Shown: positions 18,069-27,411, counted from the stretch's first letter. The stretch: 64,000 nucleotides of DNA from SELP01 sp035969385 (GCF_035969385.1 NZ_JAYKKJ010000006.1:1-64000), one strand, 5' to 3'. Program-made: numbers and translations. Notes: generated by a model from the letters alone, not told the origin.

Positions 18069-18809
18069 ATGAGACTTCAGGGAAAAACAGCGATTGTTAC
18101 CGGGGGCGGGTCGGGCTTTGGCGCCGGGATCGCCCGGAAATTCGCCGCCGAAGGCGCGCGGGTCATGGTGGCCGACATCAACCTGGATGCGGCCCGCGCC
18201 GTCGCCACTGAGATCGGCGGGCTGGCACAGGCGGCGGACGTGGCCGACAATGCCTCGGTCGCGATGTTGGCCTATGCGGCGGCGGACCATCTGGGCGATC
18301 TCGATATCCTTGTGAACAATGCAGGCGTTACCCATCTGCCGCAGCCGATGGAGGCGGTCAGCGAGGCAGAGTTTGACCGGGTGCTGGCCGTGAACGCCAA
18401 ATCAGTCTACCTGACCGCCCGCCATTTTGTTCCGGCAATGAAGGCGCGCAATGCCGGGGCGATCCTGAACGTCGCCTCGACCGCCGGGGTCAGCCCCCGG
18501 CCCAACCTGAACTGGTACAACGCCTCCAAGGGCTGGATGATCACCGCGACCAAGGCGATGGCCGTGGAACTTGCCCCCCATGGGGTGCGGGTCAACGCGA
18601 TCAATCCGGTGGCGGGCGAAACCCCGCTGCTGCCCTCCTTCATGGGGGGCGACACGCCCGAGCTGCGGGCCAAATTCCTGTCGACCATTCCGCTGGGCCG
18701 GTTTTCCACGCCCGAGGATATGGGCAGCGCCGCCGCCTTCCTGTGTTCGGACGAGGCCAGCATGATCACCGGCGTCGCGCTCGAGGTGGACGGGGGCCGC
18801 TGCATATGA
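18069..18809 (+). CDS. Short-chain dehydrogenase/reductase
   Basis: Classical SDR of 246 residues: NAD(P)-binding TGGGSGFGAGIA, DINLDA after the second strand (an Asp, suggesting NAD preference), NNAG at about 92, catalytic Ser in NVASTAG, YNASK catalytic pair and the closing GVALEVDGGRCI. Likely a glucose or 3-oxoacyl-type alcohol dehydrogenase; substrate unknown. The ATG at 18069 matches the family N-terminus (RLQGKTAIVTGG), although its ribosome site is weak. Its stop overlaps the next gene by ATGA. Confidence 0.88.
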   Translation: MRLQGKTAIVTGGGSGFGAGIARKFAAEGARVMVADINLDAARAVATEIGGLAQAADVADNASVAMLAYAAADHLGDLDILVNNAGVTHLPQPMEAVSEAEFDRVLAVNAKSVYLTARHFVPAMKARNAGAILNVASTAGVSPRPNLNWYNASKGWMITATKAMAVELAPHGVRVNAINPVAGETPLLPSFMGGDTPELRAKFLSTIPLGRFSTPEDMGSAAAFLCSDEASMITGVALEVDGGRCI

Positions 18810-19225
18810 GCCTTTGGTCTCGGCTGCGTGATATCTTTGCCCCGATTGGCGACGACCCCGAACTGCCCCCGGCCCCGGCGCCGGGCATGACCCGGCTGCA
18901 CCTGTTCGCGGGCGATTTCGAAAGCGGCGATGCCGCCCGTGCCTATTGCTTCATGGCCCCCGACAAGGATCATCCCGAACCGCTGACCAATGACTTGCCG
19001 GGCGCCTTCGTCGATATCCGCTTCGTGACTGTTGCCCATGGCCCGGCGGCGCGGGACTTCATCCGGCACAAGTGCCCGACCGACACAGCTGCCGAGGTGC
19101 GCGACAGGCTGGGCGCGGCGCGGACGTTGGTGGTTCTGGAAGAGGCGGCCTTTGGCGGCTTCCCCTATACGCTGAACGACACGCCCAAACTGGCCTATCT
19201 CGGTGCGTGGGAGGTGCCGGAATGA
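18806..19225 (+). CDS. Hypothetical protein
   Basis: Soluble protein of 139 residues that I do not recognise. It begins SLWSRLRDIFAPIGDDPELPP and has a proline-rich linker followed by a compact alpha/beta region (TRLHLFAGDFESGDAARAYC; ARTLVVLEEAAFGGFPYT). Overlaps of 4 bases with the SDR upstream and the P1 peptidase downstream show tight translational coupling, which supports it being real. Confidence 0.7.
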   Translation: MSLWSRLRDIFAPIGDDPELPPAPAPGMTRLHLFAGDFESGDAARAYCFMAPDKDHPEPLTNDLPGAFVDIRFVTVAHGPAARDFIRHKCPTDTAAEVRDRLGAARTLVVLEEAAFGGFPYTLNDTPKLAYLGAWEVPE

Positions 19226-20217
19226 TCCCCGGCCCCCGCAACCTGATCACCGATGTGGCGGGCCTGCGGGTCGGCAATGCGCAGGACATGGACCTGCGAT
19301 CCGGGGTCACGGTCCTGACATCAGATGCGCCCTTCACCGCCGGGGTCTGTATCATGGGGGGCGCGCCGGGCACCCGCGAAACGGATCTTCTGGCCCCGGA
19401 CAAGACTGTCGAACAGGTGGATGCGCTGGTCCTGTCGGGCGGGTCCGCCTTTGGGCTGGCCGCCGCCGACGGGGTGATGGGTGCGCTCAAGGCGCAGGGG
19501 CGCGGCTTTGCCGTCGGGCCGCACCGGGTGCCCATCGTTCCCGCGGCGATCCTGTTCGACCTGATGGGCGGCGGCGACCATGGCTGGTCAACATCGCCCT
19601 ACCCCGCATTGGGGGCCACGGCCCTTGCCAATGCCGGGTCGGAGTTCGGCCTGGGCACCGAGGGCGCGGGCACGGGCTGTACCACCGCGACTCTCAAAGG
19701 GGGGCTTGGGTCCGCCTCGGCCATCGGCCCCGGCGGGGTTATGGTCGGAGCACTTGTGGCCGTCAATGCGCTGGGGTCAGCCACCGTGGGCGACGGGCGG
19801 CATTTCTGGGCCGCGCCCTTCGAACAAGGGGGTGAATTCGGCGGGCTTGGTCCGGCGGCAACCTATCCGGACGAGGTGCGCACCAAACTGGGCAGCCACC
19901 GCAACACCACCATCGCCATCGTCGCGACCGATGCGGCGCTGACACAGGCGCAATGCACCCGGATGGCGACCGCCGCCCATGATGGGATGGCGCGGGCGCT
20001 GGTGCCCAGTCACACGCCGATGGACGGCGACCTTGTCTTCGCGGTCTCCACCGGGGCGCAGGAGTTGTCCGACCCGGTGACTGATCCGCTGATGCTCGGG
20101 CACCTCGCCGCGACCTGCCTTGCGCGGGCCATTGCGCGCGGGGTGCATGCGGCCCGGCCCCTGCCCGGCGATCCGCTGCCCACTTGGTCCAGCCTGTCCC
20201 CTTCTTTGGGTCAATAA
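19222..20217 (+). CDS. P1-family (DmpA-like) peptidase
   Basis: Protein of 331 residues of the P1/DmpA family, Ntn-type self-processing aminopeptidases and cyclic-amide hydrolases. Typical stretches are ITDVAGLRVGNA at the start, LVLSGGSAFGLAAADGVM, and GTEGAGTGCTTATLKGGLGSAS around residues 145-165, just before the expected autocleavage region. Start fixed by ATGA overlap at 19222. Unusually, the last five residues (PSLGQ) and the stop codon fall inside the dispersed repeat at 20198-20295, so the original C-terminus may have been replaced. Confidence 0.87.
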   Translation: MIPGPRNLITDVAGLRVGNAQDMDLRSGVTVLTSDAPFTAGVCIMGGAPGTRETDLLAPDKTVEQVDALVLSGGSAFGLAAADGVMGALKAQGRGFAVGPHRVPIVPAAILFDLMGGGDHGWSTSPYPALGATALANAGSEFGLGTEGAGTGCTTATLKGGLGSASAIGPGGVMVGALVAVNALGSATVGDGRHFWAAPFEQGGEFGGLGPAATYPDEVRTKLGSHRNTTIAIVATDAALTQAQCTRMATAAHDGMARALVPSHTPMDGDLVFAVSTGAQELSDPVTDPLMLGHLAATCLARAIARGVHAARPLPGDPLPTWSSLSPSLGQ

Positions 20218-20295
20218 ATATCCCGGGGTGAATGGCCCGGAACGGGCCAGAGGGGCAGCGCCCCTTGACCCGTCACCATGGGTCTTGACCCATGG
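20198..20295 (+). repeat. Composite repeat element, copy 2 (right half)
   Basis: Bases 20198-20265 match the right half of the element at 5786-5985 almost exactly (CCTTCTTTGGGTC, ATAAATATCCCGGGGTGAAT, GGGCCAGAGGGGC). The end is a perfect inverted repeat, CCATGGGT-CTTG-ACCCATGG (20276-20295), equivalent to the terminal palindrome of the other copies, directly abutting the stop of the minus-strand esterase. The left half is absent; the peptidase coding sequence occupies its place. Confidence 0.75.
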
Positions 20296-21069
20296 CTACC
20301 CGAGGATTGCCCGGGTCAAGGGGCTGTCGGGGTCGGCCAAAGGTTCGATCACGTCGAAATGATGCCGTCCGGGGTCGATCACACAGTCGCAGCCCCAGTG
20401 CGCCGCCAACCCTTGGGCCTGTTCGATGAACACCGGGCGTTCGTCCGCGCCGACCCAGACCGTCGCCCGGACATCTACCCGACCATGTCGGGTCAGGCTT
20501 TCGGGGTCCGCCGGTTCAATCCGCAGCTCCGCGTTCATCGAGGTCCGCCGCAGCGGGTCAAGGTCCGCCACCGGCGAAATCGGAACCACCTGTTCCACCC
20601 GGTCGCGCCAGACCGGCGCGCGGTCATCGCAGATCATCCGACCGACAAGGTGCCCGCCCGCCGAATGCCCGGCCAGTCGGATCGGGCCGTCCACCCGCGC
20701 GGCCACCACCCCGATCCCCGCCTCGACATCCTGTGTGATCTGTCCGATGCGCACCTCGGGCGCCAGCCGGTAGGACGGCATCGCCACGACCCAGCCCCGT
20801 GCCAGCGCCCCCACCGCCAGATGCGACCAGAAACTCTTGTCGAACCGCAGCCAGTAGCCACCGTGGACAAAGACCATCAGCCCCTTTGCCGGGCCATCCG
20901 GATGGAAGAGATCAACCCGCTGGCGCGGATGATCGCCATATGTCAGGTCCAGTTCGGACCGCGCATGGCTGGCCCGGAACTCCGCTGCCAGTCCCGCCCA
21001 TTTGTCGGGATAGTCCATGCCGCCCGGAATATAGGTCGCGTTTGCATATGCATCGTCCAGCTCTGCCAT
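20296..21069 (-). CDS. Kynurenine-formamidase-like alpha/beta hydrolase
   Basis: Protein of 257 residues. FVHGGYW near residue 68 is the oxyanion signature of kynurenine formamidase-like and related esterases; the nucleophile elbow is AGHSAGGHL, the late Asp lies near VGADE and the catalytic His in GRHHFDVI. The family hydrolyses N-formylkynurenine or other small esters and amides. No tryptophan-catabolic genes are nearby, so I keep the call general. ATG at 21069; it diverges from the aldehyde dehydrogenase with a 95-bp shared promoter region. Confidence 0.82.
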   Translation of the reverse strand: MAELDDAYANATYIPGGMDYPDKWAGLAAEFRASHARSELDLTYGDHPRQRVDLFHPDGPAKGLMVFVHGGYWLRFDKSFWSHLAVGALARGWVVAMPSYRLAPEVRIGQITQDVEAGIGVVAARVDGPIRLAGHSAGGHLVGRMICDDRAPVWRDRVEQVVPISPVADLDPLRRTSMNAELRIEPADPESLTRHGRVDVRATVWVGADERPVFIEQAQGLAAHWGCDCVIDPGRHHFDVIEPLADPDSPLTRAILG

Positions 21070-21164
21070 TAGTCTTCGTCCCCGTAATCCTCTGCGCGCC
21101 CGAATCTCTGGACCTCGGCCCAGCGACGTGCAAGAGATATGATCAAATTTTCCCGGAGGACAGA

Positions 21165-22643
21165 ATGCTTGACCAGAAGACCGACCTCTCGTCGCTATTG
21201 AAGAACCCCGGCCTCCTGCGTGACAAGGCCTATTTGGGCGGTGAATGGGTTTCCGCTGCATCCGGCAAGACCTTTGGCGTCACCAACCCGGCCCGTGGCG
21301 ATGTGATCGCCGAGGTGGCCGACCTGTCGCGGGACGAGGTGGCGCAGGCTATCGACGCGGCCTATGTCGCGCAAAAGGACTGGGCCAAGCGGACGGGCAA
21401 GGAACGTGCCCAGATCCTGCGCCGCTGGTTCGACCTGATGATGGCCAATCAGGACGACCTTGCCACGATCATGACCGCCGAACAGGGCAAGCCGCTGGCC
21501 GAAGCCAAGGGCGAGATCGCCTATGCCGCGTCTTTCGTGGAATGGTTCGGGGAAGAGGCAAAACGGATCTACGGCGAAACCATCCCCGGCCATATGGCCG
21601 ACAAGCGGATCACCGTCATCAAGCAGCCCATTGGGGTTGCCGCCGGGATCACGCCGTGGAACTTCCCCTCGGCCATGATCACCCGCAAGGCGGCGCCCGC
21701 GCTGGCCGCCGGCTGCGCCTTCGTGCTGCGCCCCGCGTCCCAGACACCGCTGTCGGCGCTGGCGCTGGCGGTTCTGGCCGAGGAAGCGGGCCTGCCGAAG
21801 GGCCTCTTGTCCATCGTCACCTCGAACGACGCTTCGGGCACCGGCAAGGAATTCTGCGAAAACCACAAGGTGCGCAAGCTGACCTTCACCGGGTCCACCG
21901 AAGTGGGCCGCATCCTGCTGCGTCAGGCCGCCGATCAGGTGATGAAATGTTCGATGGAACTGGGCGGCAACGCGCCGTTCATCGTGTTTGACGATGCCGA
22001 CATCGACGAAGCGGTGGCCGGGGCCATCGCCTGCAAGTTCCGCAACAACGGCCAGACCTGCGTCTGCGCCAACCGGATCTACGTGCAGAAGGGCGTCTAT
22101 GACGCATTCGCGGCCAAGCTGAAGGTCGCGGTCGAGGCGCTGAAGGTTGGCGACGGCCTGACAGAGGGCACCGCCCTTGGCCCGCTGATCGAAGCCGCGG
22201 CCGTGGAAAAGGTGCGCCAGCACCTGAAGGACGCGCTGGACAAGGGCGGCCAGATCCTGACCGGCGGCAAGGAACACGAACTGGGCGGGCAATTCTTTGA
22301 ACCGACCATCGTGACCAACGCCACCAAGGACATGATGGTTGCCAATGACGAAACCTTTGGCCCCTTCGCGCCCTTGTTCATGTTCGAGGACGAAGATGAC
22401 GTGATCGCGCAGGCCAATGACACGATCTTTGGCCTTGCGTCCTATTTCTACGCCAAGGACATCAGCCGTGTGACCAAGGTGTCCGAGGCGCTGGAATACG
22501 GGATTGTCGGCGTCAATACCGGCATCATCTCGACCGAGGTCGCGCCCTTTGGCGGCGTCAAACAATCCGGTCTTGGCCGCGAAGGCAGCCACCACGGGAT
22601 CGAGGATTACCTTGAAATGAAATACATCTGCACAGGCATCTAG
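21165..22643 (+). CDS. gabD: NAD(P)-dependent succinate-semialdehyde dehydrogenase
   Basis: Aldehyde dehydrogenase of 492 residues with the full ALDH set: PWNFPSAMITRKAAPALAAGC, FTGSTEVGR, MELGGNAPF (general-base Glu), catalytic Cys in NNGQTCVCANR and PFGGVKQSGLGREG. The DETFGPFAP and C-terminal EDYLEMKYIC match the GabD group, which oxidises succinate semialdehyde to succinate in GABA breakdown. GGAGGA precedes the ATG by 6 bases. No GABA transaminase is adjacent. A terminator follows. Confidence 0.88.
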   Translation: MLDQKTDLSSLLKNPGLLRDKAYLGGEWVSAASGKTFGVTNPARGDVIAEVADLSRDEVAQAIDAAYVAQKDWAKRTGKERAQILRRWFDLMMANQDDLATIMTAEQGKPLAEAKGEIAYAASFVEWFGEEAKRIYGETIPGHMADKRITVIKQPIGVAAGITPWNFPSAMITRKAAPALAAGCAFVLRPASQTPLSALALAVLAEEAGLPKGLLSIVTSNDASGTGKEFCENHKVRKLTFTGSTEVGRILLRQAADQVMKCSMELGGNAPFIVFDDADIDEAVAGAIACKFRNNGQTCVCANRIYVQKGVYDAFAAKLKVAVEALKVGDGLTEGTALGPLIEAAAVEKVRQHLKDALDKGGQILTGGKEHELGGQFFEPTIVTNATKDMMVANDETFGPFAPLFMFEDEDDVIAQANDTIFGLASYFYAKDISRVTKVSEALEYGIVGVNTGIISTEVAPFGGVKQSGLGREGSHHGIEDYLEMKYICTGI

Positions 22644-22664
22644 GCCCAGGCAGACCGATCCACG

Positions 22665-22698
22665 CGGGCGCGCCTTCGGGGGCGCCCGTTTTCGTTTC
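22665..22698 (+). terminator. Rho-independent terminator after gabD
   Basis: CGGGCGCGCC and GGGGGCGCCCG flank a short TTC loop (stem of about ten pairs, one mismatch), followed by TTTTCGTTT. It lies 22 bases after the gabD stop. Confidence 0.75.
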
Positions 22699-22799
22699 AG
22701 GCGGCGGGCCGTTGCCCCTGTTTACCGAATAGTAACCAAGTGCTTGGCCTGTGGCAGATGCGTTGCTAACCTGCCCCCTGGAACACCTGTCGGAAGCCG

Positions 22800-23627
22800 A
22801 TGCGCCATACCCTGCCTCTTGCGCCCCAGTTCTATGTGACGGCGCCGCAGCCCTGCCCCTACCTTGAGGGCCGGATGGAGCGGAAGTTGTTTACCGCGTT
22901 GCAGGGAGAACAGGCCGAACGGCTGAACGATCATTTGTCGAAACAGGGGTTTCGCCGGTCGCAGAACGTTCTGTATCGCCCGTCCTGCGCGGATTGCGCC
23001 GCTTGCATGTCGGCCCGGATCAGGGTCGCGGATTTTGCGCCCTCCAAGGGGCAGCGACGGGTCATGCGCCGCAACGCCAACCTGACGCGGCAGGCCCGGT
23101 CGCCATGGGCCTCGGACGAACAATATGACCTGTTCCGCCGCTATCTGGACAGCCGCCACGCAGAAGGCGGGATGGCCGATATGGACATGTTCGAATTCGC
23201 CGCGATGGTCGAAGAAACCCCGATCCGGTCCCGGTTGATCGAATATTCGGACCCTAACGCCCCCCGCCGCGATGACCTAACGGCCGTGTGCCTGACCGAT
23301 ATACTCGATGACGGGCTAAGCATGGTCTATTCCTTCTTCGATCCCGAGAAGGACAAGGACAGCCTTGGAACCTTCGTGATCCTTGATCACGTCCAGATCG
23401 CGCACGACCTGGGCCTGCCCTACGTCTACCTTGGCTACTGGGTGCCGGGCAGCCCCAAGATGGGTTACAAGGCAAACTTCTCGGCGCTTGAGGTGTTCCA
23501 GCGCGGAGAGTGGCGGCGGATGACCGACCCGGCGGAATTCGCCGATGAAACCCACCCGCTTTCGGTCGATCCCATCGCGGAACAGGTGGCAAAGATCACC
23601 CTGCCCGACACGCGAACCGTCCGCTAA
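22800..23627 (+). CDS. bpt: Bpt-type aminoacyl-tRNA-protein transferase
   Basis: Protein of 275 residues of the ATE/Bpt family, which transfers an amino acid (leucine in Bpt, arginine in Ate1) from tRNA to the N-terminus of proteins to mark them for ClpS/ClpAP degradation. Visible motifs: an N-terminal cysteine cluster YRPSCADCAACMSARIRV (residues ~60-77), SFFDPEKDKDSLGTFVILDHV and YVYLGYWVPGSPKMGYK. Start ATG at 22800 gives the expected N-terminus. It is the last conserved gene before the accessory region. Confidence 0.92.
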   Translation: MRHTLPLAPQFYVTAPQPCPYLEGRMERKLFTALQGEQAERLNDHLSKQGFRRSQNVLYRPSCADCAACMSARIRVADFAPSKGQRRVMRRNANLTRQARSPWASDEQYDLFRRYLDSRHAEGGMADMDMFEFAAMVEETPIRSRLIEYSDPNAPRRDDLTAVCLTDILDDGLSMVYSFFDPEKDKDSLGTFVILDHVQIAHDLGLPYVYLGYWVPGSPKMGYKANFSALEVFQRGEWRRMTDPAEFADETHPLSVDPIAEQVAKITLPDTRTVR

Positions 23628-24448
23628 CTGCACCACGGTTCTGTCTCGCGCGTTCCGGCGTCTGGCCGGGAGTGAAGGCGTCCAATGTGAACAGCGCCCG
23701 GATCATGCGGCGGTTTACGCAGTCTGCTCCAACCTTGACCTAGACCGATTGCCGACACGGTTGCACCGCTGTCCTCACACTTGGCGAGGACGCAACATCG
23801 CGCGACGGTGTCAAAGCACCGCCCGGCAGCAATTCGAATGTCGAGAAAGCGATTCCACTACCGCTGCATTTGTTTGCTTCGACCCTCCTGATCGGGATTT
23901 TCGTGCCCCCGCACAACGGCAGCAACACATCGACAGAAGCCGGCACAACGCTTGATAGTATCCGGCCCTTGTCGCGGACGACCGGGACATAAACCCCGCT
24001 CAAACCAAAGGTATACGCCCCCTTTCGGCGACATCCGGAATTGCCCCCTTACAGAACCGGGCCGGAAATTCATGTCCCTTTTTCGAGTTTCACGAATATT
24101 TGGTGCAGCATCAGGCGTTCTTAAGACTCTCCCAAATCTACTCACTCTCGGCGGTGTTATCGTTGCCGCTGTCGCATCTGATCCGTTCGGTCTGGTTGAC
24201 GCGGCACGTTGGGTTCGGGGGTGAACCAGGCGAAAGCCAAGAGCATGGGGATGCTTGAAGATGAGATTTGTAATGTTGACCGACCGTCGGGTGGGTGACC
24301 CGAGAGTTACGTCTGTTGCTGCCCGCAATATGACGGCCGCCACGGCCACGATGCCTGTGCCGACCTCCGTCTGGTCGTCCGATGACGGCTTGGAAAAGTG
24401 GTCGGTGTGGGCCTTTCAACCCCTAATCGACGCGTTGGAGAGATAACA
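23628..24448. other. 821-bp stretch without a convincing gene
   Basis: Between bpt and the RTX/Hint gene I see no ORF with family similarity. A 50-codon reading frame (24072-24224, described separately) is the best candidate. Local base composition drops compared with the flanking core genes. The stretch probably holds the promoter of the Hint gene cluster near its right end; no clear -35/-10 pair or LytTR-type direct repeat was recognised by eye. Confidence 0.5.
24072..24224 (+). CDS. Possible 50-residue single-TM peptide
   Basis: Begins SLFRVSRIFGAASGVLKTLP and has a hydrophobic stretch LLTLGGVIVAAVA; GGAA lies 5 bases before the ATG. No homologue recognised. It could be a small membrane peptide or a chance frame; low certainty. 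Confidence 0.25.
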   Translation: MSLFRVSRIFGAASGVLKTLPNLLTLGGVIVAAVASDPFGLVDAARWVRG

Positions 24449-26893
24449 ATGGCTACCTACAACGTTGTCCTCGACGCCAGCAACAGCAATAACTTCACGT
24501 TCAGCACGCTGGGAAATGGGACCGCTGACACCATCAATATCTATATCACTGAAGGATATGCTGGCGAGGGTGGGATCGCCGCAAACTTTCTGGCCGATGA
24601 TATTGATACAATCAATTTCATCATCGATCCAGCCTATCGCCCCGCAGGCAACGCCAGCTTGTTCTATTCGGGTTCCAGCGATCCCGCTTATCTGGTGCTC
24701 AGCGGATCGCCCACGTACTATGTGGAATTGAACTCGGGGAACACTGGCCCTTATGGAGGGTATTTTACCGGGACGACTAACATCTCGTCAGGACCGCCGC
24801 CGTCTTGGTACGTGCCGCCGAAAGACTACACCGTCGAAGGCACGGGGGGGTATGATGTCATCACGACGTCCTACACAGGTGACCCTGAAGGGGATCGGGT
24901 TGACAACTCGGACGCCGCAAACGGGTCGCAGGACGATCTAATCTACGCCTACGGTGGCAACGACTACATCGACTCCCAGCTTGGCAGAGACACTGTCTAT
25001 GGCGGCACCGGAAACGACATTATCCATTCGGGAGCCGGAAGTGACAGGGTCTTTGGCGACTCCGGCAACGACACTATCTATTCCGGGGCCGATAGCGATA
25101 CCGTCTATGGCGGCACCGGAAACGACACGATGGACGGCGGTACCGGCACTGACCGGCTGTATGGCGACAGCGGGGATGACCGGTTTCTGCTGAACAACAG
25201 TTTTGGTGCGGATACCATCGTCGGTGGCGAAACTTCGGAGAGCACGGGCGATGTGCTGGACATGTCCGGCCTGACCGTTGGTGTCACCGTTGATCTGACG
25301 TCCAGCAACCCGGAATCAGGGACGATCAGTGACGGGGCGTCCACGGCAACATTCTCTCAGATTGAGAACATCATTCTGGGCGGCGGACGTGATACAGTCG
25401 TGTTGGCAGACGGATCGGGGGCGGATTCCGTCCTGTCCTTTGACATGACCGACAGTGGCGATGGCACCACCAACGACCAGTTGGATGTGTCCGGCTTGAC
25501 GTCGGATGGTGGCACGACGCCCGTGAACACCAGTGACGTGGTCGTGACCGACACCAATGGAGACGGCACCGGCGACGCGATCCTGACCTTCCCTGGCGGC
25601 GAAAGCATAACCTTGGTCGGCGTGAGCCCCTCTCAGCTTGACACTACGGAAAGCCTGGTAGCCATCGGCATTCCGGCCGGGCAAGACTATACGGTTTCCG
25701 GCACTGCAGGCGACGATCTTATCGACGGCGCCTATACCGGTGACCCCGAAGGCGACATGGTCGATGCCAATGATGCCGCTGACGGATCGAATAACGATGT
25801 GATCGAAGCAGGCGCCGGGAACGACACGGTTCTTGCGGGTGCGGGCGACGATACCATCGACGGCGGCGCGGGCAACGACACGCTGACCGGCGGTGCTGGC
25901 GATGATGTGTTCGTCTATCAGCCCGGCGATGGGGCGGATGTCATCACGGACTTCGGTGCTGGTAACACCGGCGCGATCAATGATGGGGATCAGCAGAACA
26001 ACGATCTCGTCGACCTGTCGGCCTTCTACAATTCCACGACGCTTGCCGATGTGAACGCGAATGGGGGCAACTTCGCGACCGAATTGGGAATGCTGCGTGC
26101 GGATGCTGCAGACGGAACCCTTGACGGGATCATCGACGGCGTCGACTATTCTGCCCAGATCGGCGACATCAATCTGACGCTCGAAAATGCCGGGGTTGCC
26201 TTCACCGGAACGGATCTGACGTTCGACAATACGAATGTGGTCTGCTTCACCAGCGGCACCTTGATCGAAACCGACCGCGGGCCGGTCCCGATCGAGGATA
26301 TCAGCGTTGGCGATCTGGTTCTGACAAAGGACGATGGGTTGCAGCCGGTCCGCTGGATCGGATCAAGAAAAGTTGGGGAGGACGTGCTCTGCCAACACCC
26401 CAACCTGCGCCCGATCCGCATTGCCGCGCGGTCACTGGGCTGCGGGCTACCAAAGCGCGACCTGCTTGTGTCGCCACAGCACCGGATGCTGATCCGATCC
26501 CAAATTGCAGACAGGATGTTCGGCGAAAACGAAGTCCTGGTCGCAGCGAAACATCTCACCGCATTTGACGGCATCGAAATCGCCGAAGACCAACCCACGG
26601 TCACCTACTGGCATTTCATGTTCGATCGACATCAGGTCGTCTTTGCCGAAGGTGCGGAATCTGAGAGCCTCTATGCCGGCAAGGAAGCCTTGTCCTCCAT
26701 CCCCATCGAGTCGCTTCGGGAGATTCACACACTCTTTCCCGAAGTCTCGGAGGGCAAGGTCCCTTCACCAGCCCGCAAACTGGTGAAGGGTCGGCAAGGA
26801 CGTCGGTTGGCAGAACGTCACCACACCAACCGACGTCCGCTTTTTCAATCAACCTTGCCCAAACCAGGCGACAGTCACGAGGTCCGGATATGA
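24449..26893 (+). CDS. RTX calcium-binding protein with C-terminal Hint domain
   Basis: Acidic protein of 814 residues with no N-terminal signal peptide. RTX nonapeptides (GGxGxDx) form two blocks, about residues 169-247 and 453-503, each preceded by a similar module containing YTGDPEGD. A Hint (hedgehog/intein, type 2) domain follows at about 598-740: nucleophile Cys in VVCFTSGT, VPIEDISVGDLVLT, LLVSPQHRML and VTYWHFMFDRHQVV. The C-terminal ~70 residues are basic. RTX proteins are usually exported by type I systems, but no transporter gene is nearby. Start has GGAGAG 8 bases upstream. Possible self-cleaving surface protein. Confidence 0.85.
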   Translation: MATYNVVLDASNSNNFTFSTLGNGTADTINIYITEGYAGEGGIAANFLADDIDTINFIIDPAYRPAGNASLFYSGSSDPAYLVLSGSPTYYVELNSGNTGPYGGYFTGTTNISSGPPPSWYVPPKDYTVEGTGGYDVITTSYTGDPEGDRVDNSDAANGSQDDLIYAYGGNDYIDSQLGRDTVYGGTGNDIIHSGAGSDRVFGDSGNDTIYSGADSDTVYGGTGNDTMDGGTGTDRLYGDSGDDRFLLNNSFGADTIVGGETSESTGDVLDMSGLTVGVTVDLTSSNPESGTISDGASTATFSQIENIILGGGRDTVVLADGSGADSVLSFDMTDSGDGTTNDQLDVSGLTSDGGTTPVNTSDVVVTDTNGDGTGDAILTFPGGESITLVGVSPSQLDTTESLVAIGIPAGQDYTVSGTAGDDLIDGAYTGDPEGDMVDANDAADGSNNDVIEAGAGNDTVLAGAGDDTIDGGAGNDTLTGGAGDDVFVYQPGDGADVITDFGAGNTGAINDGDQQNNDLVDLSAFYNSTTLADVNANGGNFATELGMLRADAADGTLDGIIDGVDYSAQIGDINLTLENAGVAFTGTDLTFDNTNVVCFTSGTLIETDRGPVPIEDISVGDLVLTKDDGLQPVRWIGSRKVGEDVLCQHPNLRPIRIAARSLGCGLPKRDLLVSPQHRMLIRSQIADRMFGENEVLVAAKHLTAFDGIEIAEDQPTVTYWHFMFDRHQVVFAEGAESESLYAGKEALSSIPIESLREIHTLFPEVSEGKVPSPARKLVKGRQGRRLAERHHTNRRPLFQSTLPKPGDSHEVRI

Positions 26894-27363
26894 TCACCTC
26901 ATGCCTGTTTGGGGTTGGAGCGATGATTGGAACCATCGCCCCGGCCAATCAGACCCGGATCGAAGATCTGTCTGTTGGTGACCATATCTATGATCATCTG
27001 TCCGGTCGGGACTCTCCGATCCTGGACATGACGGTGCGCACCTACAGCGCAGAAGAATTCGCAGAGCACGGTTCTTATCAGGTCTGGGATTGCCCAAATC
27101 CCGATGGCAGCTGGTTCTTGATGGCCGTTCCAAGGTTTCCCGACGGACCCAGCCGTGGCCCCGATGGTGCACTTCCCGTGCCCGCCGGGTCGCCACGGCT
27201 GGCCGATGGGCTGATCTTCTATCGATTCAGCACTCACCGGACGCTCACCTGTGCGGTTGGAACAGGTTATCAGATCGTTCCGTTCCATCGCCCCAACACA
27301 TGGGGAGACTACCCGACGGCGCGTTCGGACGTGGCAATGCAGGCCGGATCAGGGCGACGCTAA
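26890..27363 (+). CDS. Divergent stand-alone Hint-like protein
   Basis: Protein of 157 residues whose start overlaps the RTX/Hint stop by ATGA. It has no N-extein: a Cys at residue 5 is followed by LFGVGAMIGT and TRIEDLSVGDHIYD, which parallels CFTSGTLIET and VPIEDISVGDLVLT of the upstream protein. Later strands (GSWFLMAVPRFPDG; GLIFYRFSTHRTLTCAVGTG) fit a Hint beta-fold loosely. Homology is inferred by eye from the N-terminal motif; function unknown. Confidence 0.6.
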   Translation: MITSCLFGVGAMIGTIAPANQTRIEDLSVGDHIYDHLSGRDSPILDMTVRTYSAEEFAEHGSYQVWDCPNPDGSWFLMAVPRFPDGPSRGPDGALPVPAGSPRLADGLIFYRFSTHRTLTCAVGTGYQIVPFHRPNTWGDYPTARSDVAMQAGSGRR

Positions 27364-27411
27364 GACAGCCTGGCCGAGACGAAGCCGGCGGATCACATCA
27401 ACGAGGATGGC

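Noticed and set aside
21195..22595. 466-codon minus-strand frame opposite gabD
   Set aside because: Shadow of an intact aldehyde dehydrogenase.
24255..24446. 63-codon plus-strand frame before the RTX/Hint gene
   Set aside because: No ribosome site, no recognisable features, and it ends just before the real start; more likely leader DNA.
24955..25190. Tandem-repeat DNA that could be mistaken for a repeat array
   Set aside because: It is coding RTX nonapeptide sequence; no CRISPR-like spacing exists here or elsewhere in the window.
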